NCBI GenBank assembly: GCA_966250015.1
Contig: CBINFS010000016.1
Span: 14,677-78,676, forward strand
Direction: 5' to 3'
Length of the DNA: 64,000 bases
Origin: CBINFS01 sp966250015
GTDB taxonomy: Bacteria > Bacteroidota > Rhodothermia > Rhodothermales > DASSAV01
The position numbers were made by a program, and so were the translations under genes. This document shows, one piece after another, positions 50,770-58,713 of the stretch (within the stretch, counting starts at the first letter, position 1; every line of letters starts with the position of its first letter). The notes under the pieces are model-generated. The model was not told the origin of the DNA. It saw only the letters and a program-made list of their open reading frames with translations, and did not search any database.

Positions 50770-52986
50770 TTACAGGAATTCGATTTCGTAATAGATAGTC
50801 TTGTGTCGCGCACCGTCGAGCTCGATGCGGCCGTTTCGCGGGCGGATGGTTTTGCCTGTGCGGCGGCCGGCATGATCGAGGACGTGAACGACGGCGTCGT
50901 CCGTACGGTTGAGCCGCAGGGTAGCCTTTACGGGCTCCATCAGGACCGGCGCTTCTCCGACGGATAGCAGCTCAGTCCGATCCTCGTTATAGACCATCCC
51001 GGTATTTCGAGCCCGTGCGACTGTCGTGACGAGCAGGCGGTCCGACGAGGCAATGGGGGCTTTCTCGTCGAGGCTGGTCACGAACAAGACGACGAACGGG
51101 TTTGAGGTCTCAACGGTGACGTTGCCCAACCGGTGCTCTTTCCCTCCAGCAAAGCCGACTACCGCCTGCGTGCCGGGCGTATTGACCGTAAAATAGCCAT
51201 CCTCGCCGTAGTGCCAGGAGAGTTGACCTGTGCTAGAATGGATGACTTTCCGGGCTTCGTCGACGTAGCGGGAGAGGTCGGGAGCGTGCGTCGGCTGATA
51301 GGCGTCCGTAAACCGGACCACCTGGCGGCCGGCGGCCATTCCAAAGGCGTCGATCGTTCCGGTAAACGTCTTAACGTCGTTGTCCTGACGAACGGACTCG
51401 TCGAACCCGATCCAGCCCGCCAGCAGGCTCGGGACGTGGACGTTTCGGTACGACAACACGTTCGCCTCCTGAACGTCTCCCCGGTAGATCATGCGCGCCA
51501 GCGTCGGGTAGAGTGTAAGGTGAAGCGGCGATTCGACGTTGTAATACCCGTGCCTGGGGGCCTGCACGACCTCAGTGATGCTGCTCTGGTTCGACGCGTA
51601 CGCGTAAGAACCGTCCCATCCCTGAAGGCCCATTCCATATACCGCGAGAAGGGGAGCGGCTTCAGCCGTCCATTCGTTCGGCACCATACTCATCCACTCG
51701 GATAGGACGAACGGGCGACCGTCGACCTGCTGCATGCCGGTGCCGAAGAGGCCGGAGCCGGGGTTCTGAACCATTGCGGCGCCGCCGTCGGTGAGGGGTC
51801 CGGGCTCGATGTCGTGGCGACCCGCCCCGCCTCCGTAATAGTTGTGCCGGTCGATGAAGCCAAAGAGCGCGTCGGAATGCAGGTTGTAATAGTGGGCGAT
51901 ACCCTCACCGGCCTGCCACGGCGTTGTAAGGATCGGTCCTTTATATCCGGTCGCGCGGATTGCTGCGGTGTAACGCTCGTAGAAGTCGTTCTGAACTTCG
52001 TAAAGGAACCGGGCGGTGTCGAGCAGGCGGCGCTGGAGGTGCGGTTGCTCGCGCGCACCGATGCCGAGCGTCCAGCCGTTTGCCATCGGATAGATGTTGT
52101 CTTTGTCGAGGTGCTCGCCCGTTTGCTGTTTGGGGAACGCGTCGATTGCCTGCTCGCCCCACGCCTTCACCAGAGCTTCGTGCGTCCCGTAGCGCTGCCG
52201 AAGCCAGTCGGAGAACAGCTTCTCGAACAGCTTCTTGTACGTGGGCGCCCGGTCCACCGCGTTCACCGTCGTCGGGAAGAAGATGTCGTCTTCGTTCTGA
52301 AGCTCCACGAAAACCAGCGCAGGGTCCTCCGCATATCGGAGGCCGGTGTACGGATTGACGTGGTTCAGCATGTTGACCGTAAGCTCGATCATCAAATCCT
52401 GCAGGTCCGGTGCAAACATGACGAGCCCGATCGTGCTACCGAGCGCCTCGACCTCGTCGTAAGCCAGCACCCGGTTGCGATCGCCCGGCCTGAGCTGATG
52501 GCCGAAGATGTGGGACCATCCGTAGTAAATCCCCTTTTCGCGCAGCCGGGCTTTGAAGTAGTCGAGCTGGTCGAATTTGGTCGAATCCAGCACAGTCGAC
52601 ACGGGCAGCCCCGCATAACCCGGACGTGTAAACTTGTGGAAACGGACGGCATTGACCCCGTACTTTGCCAGAAAATCGGTCCAACGCTGTGCTTCCTGCT
52701 GGTCGACGAATACACGGTAATCGGCGAGATTGACGCCCCAGAACTTGATCGGCGTCCCGTCCTCGAAGACGAACCGGTCTCCATCCATCTTCAGCCAGCC
52801 GTGTATTCCGGCAGGCGCGTCCAGCCAGTCCGTGGCGTCGATCACGCTTGGCGACAGGTCGTCGGCGGTGTCGAAGGGAAACCATCCAGACGTGTCGTTA
52901 TCCTGGGCAAGAGCGATAGAAAAGCTAAAAATCGACAAAAACAGAAGGGCGATTAGGCTACGCACGGTGCTACTTTTTTCGTTCAC
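50770..52986 (-). CDS. Secreted glycoside hydrolase of clan GH-A (cellulase-like)
   Basis: About 738 residues from a GTG at 52986; the signal peptide VRSLIALLFLSIFSFSIALAQ starts soon after. A GTG at 52965 is another candidate start. The TIM-barrel has FWGVNLADYRVF and an acid/base Glu (about 232) in FVELQNEDD; the nucleophile Glu (about 430) is in FVLSEWMSM. NE and SEW fit clan GH-A (GH5/GH42-like), but I cannot name the family. The C-terminal part looks like beta-sandwich modules. The substrate is unknown; plant or algal glycans are possible. Confidence 0.88.
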   Translation of the reverse strand: MNEKSSTVRSLIALLFLSIFSFSIALAQDNDTSGWFPFDTADDLSPSVIDATDWLDAPAGIHGWLKMDGDRFVFEDGTPIKFWGVNLADYRVFVDQQEAQRWTDFLAKYGVNAVRFHKFTRPGYAGLPVSTVLDSTKFDQLDYFKARLREKGIYYGWSHIFGHQLRPGDRNRVLAYDEVEALGSTIGLVMFAPDLQDLMIELTVNMLNHVNPYTGLRYAEDPALVFVELQNEDDIFFPTTVNAVDRAPTYKKLFEKLFSDWLRQRYGTHEALVKAWGEQAIDAFPKQQTGEHLDKDNIYPMANGWTLGIGAREQPHLQRRLLDTARFLYEVQNDFYERYTAAIRATGYKGPILTTPWQAGEGIAHYYNLHSDALFGFIDRHNYYGGGAGRHDIEPGPLTDGGAAMVQNPGSGLFGTGMQQVDGRPFVLSEWMSMVPNEWTAEAAPLLAVYGMGLQGWDGSYAYASNQSSITEVVQAPRHGYYNVESPLHLTLYPTLARMIYRGDVQEANVLSYRNVHVPSLLAGWIGFDESVRQDNDVKTFTGTIDAFGMAAGRQVVRFTDAYQPTHAPDLSRYVDEARKVIHSSTGQLSWHYGEDGYFTVNTPGTQAVVGFAGGKEHRLGNVTVETSNPFVVLFVTSLDEKAPIASSDRLLVTTVARARNTGMVYNEDRTELLSVGEAPVLMEPVKATLRLNRTDDAVVHVLDHAGRRTGKTIRPRNGRIELDGARHKTIYYEIEFL

Positions 52987-53161
52987 GAATAACCGGATGT
53001 AACCTGTCAGTATAACCGCTTCAGGGGATTGGTCTTTTGCAGACCTCGTGAAAATCACCAGCAACTGTTGGGCGGTCTTTGGGAATCGTTCACTCGATCG
53101 TTGACAACGTACGTATATGCATTGAGCTTGCTGGAGACTGTTCATTGGAGGAAGGACGAAA

Positions 53162-53890
53162 ATGGGGATCTATGTCGGGACGTCCGGCTGGAGTTACAAT
53201 CACTGGCACGGCGTGCTGTATCCGCACGGGATACCGTCTTACGAGCGATTGCAGTATTACGTGTCTCGTTTTTCGACGGTCGAGCTGAATGCCAGCTATT
53301 ACCGATGGCCGAAGGAAGCTACCTTCAAGAGCTGGGGACGGAGGCTGCCCGAAGGTTTTCTACTAAGCGTCAAAGCCCCCAGGCTTCTCACCCACGTCAG
53401 CCGCCTGTACGAGCCCGAGACCTGGCTGACCCGGATCGGGCGCTGCCTCGATTTACTCGGCAGCCGACAGGGCGTGCTGCTGGTTCAGCTCTCACCACGA
53501 TTCGAATACGACTACGCCCGGCTCGAATACTTCGTTGCCCGGGCGGTGCCGGGCCGCCGGGTGGCGTTCGAGTTCCGCCATCCGAGCTGGCACAACGACG
53601 CGGTCTTCGAGCTGCTGGAACGGTATGGGGCCGCCTACTGTGTGATGAGCGGGGCTCACCTGCCATGTATTCTTCGTGCCACCGGACTCTTCGTTTACGT
53701 GCGCATGCACGGACCCGATTATAATCACCTTTACGGAGGTTCGTATTCGGACGACGACCTGAGATGGTGGGCCGACAGAGTAAGGGAGTGGGAGGGCATG
53801 GGCCGGGAAGTATTCGTATACTTCAACAATGACGCCGGTGGCAATGCCGTTCGGAATGCCGAAACACTCAAGGGATTTTTAGGCGTCTGA
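53162..53890 (+). CDS. DUF72 domain-containing protein
   Basis: 242 residues of the DUF72 TIM-barrel family. GIYVGTSGWSYNHWHGVLYP is the family start; FSTVELNASYYRWP, FLLSVKAPRLLTH, RRVAFEFRHPSW and VYVRMHGPD complete the pattern. GGAGGA lies upstream as RBS. The function is unknown; relatives are thought to be nucleases or sugar-isomerase-like proteins. It is divergent from the glycoside hydrolase. Confidence 0.94.
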   Translation: MGIYVGTSGWSYNHWHGVLYPHGIPSYERLQYYVSRFSTVELNASYYRWPKEATFKSWGRRLPEGFLLSVKAPRLLTHVSRLYEPETWLTRIGRCLDLLGSRQGVLLVQLSPRFEYDYARLEYFVARAVPGRRVAFEFRHPSWHNDAVFELLERYGAAYCVMSGAHLPCILRATGLFVYVRMHGPDYNHLYGGSYSDDDLRWWADRVREWEGMGREVFVYFNNDAGGNAVRNAETLKGFLGV

Positions 53891-54115
53891 TTTACCGGCG
53901 TTCGCATCACCTGGCCAGCCATCCGGAACAACTACCCACCGTCCGGAACGCCTTCTCCGTTTCTCAAAATTACGATGTTGACCCTGCCTGCCGTGCGAAG
54001 TACCATTATTCAATTATTCAAAGAAATAAAAAGTCATTACCCACTCATATATCCCGCCCTGACCAACGTTTGAATTCGGGTACGGCAGGATGATTGAACC
54101 AGGAGGTTTTATATT

Positions 54116-56227
54116 ATGCGACTTTTTCTATGTCTGTTAGTGGTGATGGGAATGACACAACCGCTTGCGTTCGGCCAGTCTGGCGCCGAAGCATCGAATA
54201 ACCCGTTTTTCGAACAGTGGAGCACGCCCTTCGAGGTGCCCCCGTTCGATCAGATCAAAAACGAGCACTACCTACCTGCCTTCAAGGAGGGTATTGCGCG
54301 TCAACGTGCCGAGGTGGACGCGATAACGGCAAGCACCGAGCCCGCTACGTTCGAAAATACCATCGCTGCGCTCGACGCCTCCGGTTCGCTGCTGGACCGC
54401 GTGGGCGGCGTGTTCTACAACATGACGAGTGCGGAGACGAGCGACGAGATTCAGGCGATCGCTCGCGAGGTCTCCCCGCTGACGACGGCGCTCGCCGACG
54501 ACATCATCCTCAACGAGAAGCTCTTCGAGCGCGTCAAATCCGTGTGGGAAAAGCGCCAAACGCTCGGCCTCGATCCCGAACAGCTCCGTCTGGTCGAAGA
54601 GACCTACAAGGATTTCGTACGCGGCGGCGCTAATCTCCCGCCCGAAAAGAAGCAACGGCTGCGGGAGATCAACGAGAAGCTGTCGATGCTGAGCCTCCAG
54701 TTTGGCGACAACGTGCTGAAGGAGACCAACGCCTACCGGCTCGTGATCGAAAAGAAGGAGGACCTCTCAGGATTGCCGGAAGGTGTGGTAGCAGCGGCCG
54801 CTGAAGCCGCCGCAGAGGCAGGGCTCGACGGAAAATGGGTGTTCACCCTCCACGCACCGAGCATCTGGCCGTTCCTGACCTATGCCGACAACCGTGAGCT
54901 GCGCCGGCAGATCTTTACCGCCTACATCCAGCGTGGAAATAACGGGAACGAGCACGACAACGGGTCGATCGTCTCTCAAATCGCGGCGCTCCGCGCTGAG
55001 CGGGCGAACCTGCTGGGCTATCCGACCCACGCGCATTTCGTCCTCGAGGAGCGCATGGCCAAGACGCCTGAGGCGGTGGACGACCTCCTGCAGCGCATCT
55101 GGAAACCGGCCCTCGAAGCGGCGAAAAACGAGGCAAAGGCGCTCCAGGAAATCATCGACCGGGAGGGTGGCAACTTCAAACTCGAACCCTGGGACTGGTG
55201 GTACTATGCCGAGAAGCTGAAGAAGGAGAAGTATGACCTCGACGAAAACGAGGTGCGGCCGTACTTCACGCTCAACAACGTCCGCGACGGGGCATTCTAC
55301 GTTGCGAACAGGCTCTACGGGCTGACCTTCGAGCAGCGGACGGACCTGCCGAAGTACCACCCGGACGTCCAGACGTTCGAAGTGAAAGACGCCGACGGTT
55401 CACACCTGGGTGTTTTCTACGTTGACTATCACCCGAGAGCTGGCAAACGGGGTGGGGCATGGTCGAGCCGGTATCGCGGCCAGTTCGTCGACAACGGCCA
55501 GGTAGTCCGTCCGGTAGTCGTCAACGTCTGCAACTTCACCCGGCCGACCGCCGATACCCCTGCACTGCTGCGGCCGGAGGAAGTGGAGACCCTCTTTCAC
55601 GAGTTCGGCCACGCCATTCATTCCCTCGTCTCGAACATTCGGTACCGGAGCCTGGCCGGCGTGCCGCGGGACTACGTCGAGCTGCCGTCGCAGATCATGG
55701 AACACTGGGCATTTGAGCCGGAAGTGCTGAAGCAGTATGCCCGGCATTATAAAACAGGCGAGGTCATTCCGGACGAGCTCGTGGCCAAAATCGAAAAGGC
55801 CGGCAAGTTCAATCAAGGGTTTGCGACCGTTGAGTACCTGGCCGCATCGTTCCTCGACATGGACTGGCACCTGATCTCGGATACCCGCGAACGAGACGCA
55901 GACTCGTTTGAAAAGGAATCGCTCGAGCGGATTGGTCTGATTCCGGAGATCGTCGTGCGGTACCGGAGCCCCTACTTCCAGCACATTTTCTCCGGCGGCT
56001 ACTCGGCTGGCTACTACAGCTACATCTGGAGTGAGGTGCTGGACGCCGATGCCTTCCAGGCATTCAAGGAAAAGGGCATTTTCGATCAGGAAACTGCTCG
56101 TTCGTTCCGTAAGAACGTTCTCGAGCCGGCAGGCACGCGTGAGGCCATGGATATGTACCGTGATTTTCGCGGGCGTGAGCCTACGGTCGAGCCGTTGCTC
56201 GAAAAACGTGGTCTGAACCAGAAATAA
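54116..56227 (+). CDS. M3-family oligopeptidase (Dcp-like), exported
   Basis: 703 residues. A signal peptide (MRLFLCLLVVMGMTQPLAFG) makes it periplasmic, which distinguishes it from cytosolic oligopeptidase A. The zinc motif HEFGH is at 495-499, within LFHEFGHAIHSLVS. Dipeptidyl carboxypeptidases of this type remove C-terminal dipeptides from oligopeptides. It has an excellent RBS, AGGAGG at 54101-54106. It is single and ends at a strong terminator. Confidence 0.96.
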   Translation: MRLFLCLLVVMGMTQPLAFGQSGAEASNNPFFEQWSTPFEVPPFDQIKNEHYLPAFKEGIARQRAEVDAITASTEPATFENTIAALDASGSLLDRVGGVFYNMTSAETSDEIQAIAREVSPLTTALADDIILNEKLFERVKSVWEKRQTLGLDPEQLRLVEETYKDFVRGGANLPPEKKQRLREINEKLSMLSLQFGDNVLKETNAYRLVIEKKEDLSGLPEGVVAAAAEAAAEAGLDGKWVFTLHAPSIWPFLTYADNRELRRQIFTAYIQRGNNGNEHDNGSIVSQIAALRAERANLLGYPTHAHFVLEERMAKTPEAVDDLLQRIWKPALEAAKNEAKALQEIIDREGGNFKLEPWDWWYYAEKLKKEKYDLDENEVRPYFTLNNVRDGAFYVANRLYGLTFEQRTDLPKYHPDVQTFEVKDADGSHLGVFYVDYHPRAGKRGGAWSSRYRGQFVDNGQVVRPVVVNVCNFTRPTADTPALLRPEEVETLFHEFGHAIHSLVSNIRYRSLAGVPRDYVELPSQIMEHWAFEPEVLKQYARHYKTGEVIPDELVAKIEKAGKFNQGFATVEYLAASFLDMDWHLISDTRERDADSFEKESLERIGLIPEIVVRYRSPYFQHIFSGGYSAGYYSYIWSEVLDADAFQAFKEKGIFDQETARSFRKNVLEPAGTREAMDMYRDFRGREPTVEPLLEKRGLNQK

Positions 56228-56247
56228 ACCGTAAACGCATAAAACGG

Positions 56248-56292
56248 GCGCCCCGAATGTACCTTAGTCATGAGGCCATTCGGGGCGCTTTT
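56248..56292. terminator. Bidirectional terminator between M3 peptidase and thiM
   Basis: A perfect 12-bp stem pairs GCGCCCCGAATG (56248-56259) with CATTCGGGGCGC (56277-56288). TTTT follows on the plus strand; AAAACGG before the stem gives a T-run for thiM on the minus strand. The genes converge here. Confidence 0.93.
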
Positions 56293-56309
56293 ATGTACGA
56301 GGTACACGT

Positions 56310-57119
56310 TCAGACAAGCTCGACGATTCGCGCGCCTTCGGCCACCATCTCGGGGGTCAGGTTGTAGATCTGGTCGAAGAAAGCGACGCCGAAGCTGGCC
56401 GGGCCGTTGGCCTTGCGTGCGGCAAGCTCGGCGGCCAGGCCGTAGACGGCCAGGGCACTCGCCGCAGCCACCACGTAATCGGGCTCAACCGCCGCGAAGG
56501 CTGCCGTTACGGCTGTTGCGGCGCAACCGGTGCCCGTCCGTGCCTGGAGCCACTCGTGGCCGTTATCGACACCAAGCACCCGCTGGCCGTCCGAAATGAC
56601 GTCCCGAGCGCCGGTGACGGCCACGACGGTGTTCCATTGCTTTGCCGCATTGCGGGCGAGGTCGACGGCGCTCTCTGTTGCGCCGACACTTTCAACCCCC
56701 TTCACTTCGCCGCCCGACCCACTCAGGGCGCCGACTTCGCCGGCGTTCCCACGGACGATGGCCACCTTGAGGGCGCGTAGCAGGCGGTGACCCGTTTCCG
56801 TACGCAATCGCGTAGCTCCGGCGCCCACAGGATCGAGGACGACGGGGATCCCAGACTTGTTGGCCTGCTTGCCGGCCAAAATCATCGCCTCTATCCAGGG
56901 CGTTGAGAGCGTTCCATAGTTCAACACGAGCGCTCCGGCTATCTGCACCATCTCCTCTACCTCTTCCGGAGCGTGGGCCATCACCGGCGACGCCCCGATG
57001 TGGAGCGTCACGTTGGCCGTGTCCGTCATGACGACGTAGTTGGTGATCTGGTGTATGAGCGGTCGCTGCTCCCGAATTCGCGCCAGCAACATACCGGCGT
57101 GTTCATTCAAATTACTCAT
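56310..57119 (-). CDS. thiM: Hydroxyethylthiazole kinase
   Basis: 269 residues, normal for ThiM, which phosphorylates 4-methyl-5-hydroxyethylthiazole in thiamine salvage. Motifs: NYVVMTDTANVTLHIGASPVM at the start, LDPVGAGATRLRT in the middle and RTGTGCAATAV with the conserved catalytic Cys. No other thi gene or TPP riboswitch was found beside it. It is 29 bases downstream of a TrpF-like gene and is likely co-transcribed with it. Confidence 0.95.
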   Translation of the reverse strand: MSNLNEHAGMLLARIREQRPLIHQITNYVVMTDTANVTLHIGASPVMAHAPEEVEEMVQIAGALVLNYGTLSTPWIEAMILAGKQANKSGIPVVLDPVGAGATRLRTETGHRLLRALKVAIVRGNAGEVGALSGSGGEVKGVESVGATESAVDLARNAAKQWNTVVAVTGARDVISDGQRVLGVDNGHEWLQARTGTGCAATAVTAAFAAVEPDYVVAAASALAVYGLAAELAARKANGPASFGVAFFDQIYNLTPEMVAEGARIVELV

Positions 57120-57148
57120 GTCCTTAAGTGTATTTCGTTCGGGGTTTC

Positions 57149-57823
57149 TTATGGTAGAAAAACTGGTTCCGCTGCCTGCCGTACGGCATCGAAGAAGGCG
57201 GTGAGCTTGGCCGGATCGAGTGCACCGTCTGTGCGAACGCCACTACACACGTCCAGGCCGAATGGATTCACCTGGCGGATCGCCTTCTCCACATTCTCCG
57301 GGCGTAAGCCGCCGGCAAGGAAGACTGGAACGCGGACGTTCTCGCAAATCGCTCTGCTCAAATTCCAGTCATGTAGACGGCCGGTACCACCGAGCTCCTT
57401 TACGGGTAGGGATTGATTGCCGGAGTCAAGCAGGATGGCATCGACGTACGGGGCGATCGTGAAGGCTTCTTCGACCGAGCTTGGACCCGTCACGTGGATC
57501 ACCTGTACGATGCCGATCCCGGGGAGGGCGTGTCGAAGGACCGCATAATCTTTGCGTTCGAGCCGGTCACAGATCTGAATGGTATTCGTCCGGCACCTGC
57601 GTTGTTGCTCGATGATCTCCCGTGGGTCCTGACTGCTCGTCAAAAGAAACGTGGCAATGGGCGGAGGGATCCTGGCTGCGATTTCTGCAATCCGTTCTTT
57701 TGGAATGACACCCGGACCGCTCGGCATGGCGGAAACCAGCCCTATGGCCGAAGCGCCCGCTCGAATGGCCAAAAAGGCTTCCTCAACCGTTGCGATACAG
57801 CAAATCTTGATCCTCGGCAACAT
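57149..57823 (-). CDS. Phosphoribosylanthranilate isomerase-like protein (TrpF family), non-canonical
   Basis: 224 residues of the TrpF TIM-barrel. The N-terminus reads KICCIATVEEA, where TrpF usually reads KxCGIT; the catalytic Cys equivalent is kept. A later LLDSG keeps the Asp at the general-acid position, GGTGRLHDWNLS follows, and the end has NPFGLDVCSGVRT. It is not next to any trp gene but before thiM. It may be a true TrpF or a paralogue with another job. ATG 57823 is preferred over TTG 57835. Confidence 0.8.
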   Translation of the reverse strand: MLPRIKICCIATVEEAFLAIRAGASAIGLVSAMPSGPGVIPKERIAEIAARIPPPIATFLLTSSQDPREIIEQQRRCRTNTIQICDRLERKDYAVLRHALPGIGIVQVIHVTGPSSVEEAFTIAPYVDAILLDSGNQSLPVKELGGTGRLHDWNLSRAICENVRVPVFLAGGLRPENVEKAIRQVNPFGLDVCSGVRTDGALDPAKLTAFFDAVRQAAEPVFLP

Positions 57824-57975
57824 TTCGGAATGCAAAGACTGATTTATCCGGCTTCACAGAATACGAACAATCGCTGCCAATCTCCACTCTTACCTGCCAT
57901 CGTCTGGTACTGAGACGTTGAACTTTCCCTATCGTCCGGCGTGGCAGAAGTGACGTCTGAATACACTAGGACCGG

Positions 57976-58713
57976 GTGATTCACGTGGTGCAGCAGAGAG
58001 CCCCTCAGGGTGAAGTCTTCGTACGTCTCGAAAACCTGACCAAGATCTACGAGGAAGGCGACCGGACGCGCACCGTTTTCCGTGATTTGAACGGTGACAT
58101 CCGGAAGGGGGAGTTCGTTGTCCTCTTCGGGCGTAGCGGGTCTGGCAAGAGTACGCTCCTGAACCTGATTAGCGGGATCGACCTGCCGACTTCCGGTGAA
58201 GTCAGTATCGACGGCACGAACCTGACTCGGCTGTCGGAACGGGACCGCACCCTCTTTCGTCGCAAGCACATCGGTTTTGTTTTCCAGGCGCTCAATTTGT
58301 TACCCACCCTGACGGTTGCGGAGAACGTTCTGCTTCCTCTCGAGCTGAATGGAGCAGCGGGGCGCAAGGAGCGAAACAGGGTACAGGAGCTGCTCGATGC
58401 GGTGGGCCTGGGGGATCGGTCGGACGGTTTTCCGGATCGACTATCCGGCGGCGAGCAGCAGCGGGTGGCTATTGCAAGGGCTCTCGTTCACGAACCGCTC
58501 CTGCTCCTCGCCGACGAACCGACCGGAAATCTCGACGAAGTGACGGGACGCCAGGTCACGCAAATCTTCGAACGGCTTGTTCGCCGGACGGGACAGACGC
58601 TGGTGCTCGTCACGCACGATCACGAATGGGTCCCGCTCGCAGATCGTGTACTCGTACTCGAGAACGGGAAGCTGCACGAGCGTGAACCAGCCCTTCGACA
58701 GGTGTTGGAATGA
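57976..58713 (+). CDS. ABC transporter ATP-binding protein, LolD/MacB type
   Basis: 245 residues. Walker A is GRSGSGKST (52-60), the signature is LSGGEQQRVAIARAL and Walker B is LLLLADEPTGNLDE. The pattern fits LolD, MacB and YbbA subfamily. GTG start; the stop overlaps the permease start as ATGA. With the downstream permease and AttH-like protein it forms one operon. It powers transport of lipids, lipoproteins or small molecules. Confidence 0.93.
   Translation: MIHVVQQRAPQGEVFVRLENLTKIYEEGDRTRTVFRDLNGDIRKGEFVVLFGRSGSGKSTLLNLISGIDLPTSGEVSIDGTNLTRLSERDRTLFRRKHIGFVFQALNLLPTLTVAENVLLPLELNGAAGRKERNRVQELLDAVGLGDRSDGFPDRLSGGEQQRVAIARALVHEPLLLLADEPTGNLDEVTGRQVTQIFERLVRRTGQTLVLVTHDHEWVPLADRVLVLENGKLHEREPALRQVLE

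Noticed and set aside
51814..52956. Plus-strand open frame of 380 codons across the glycoside hydrolase
   Set aside because: The minus strand encodes a conserved hydrolase with catalytic motifs in this stretch; the plus-strand protein has no recognisable features.
57900..57960. CTGAGACGTTGAAC next to the thiM cluster, suggestive of a TPP riboswitch
   Set aside because: It is on the opposite strand to thiM and lacks the second conserved block (CTGATCTGG..AATACCAGCG), so it is not a TPP riboswitch.
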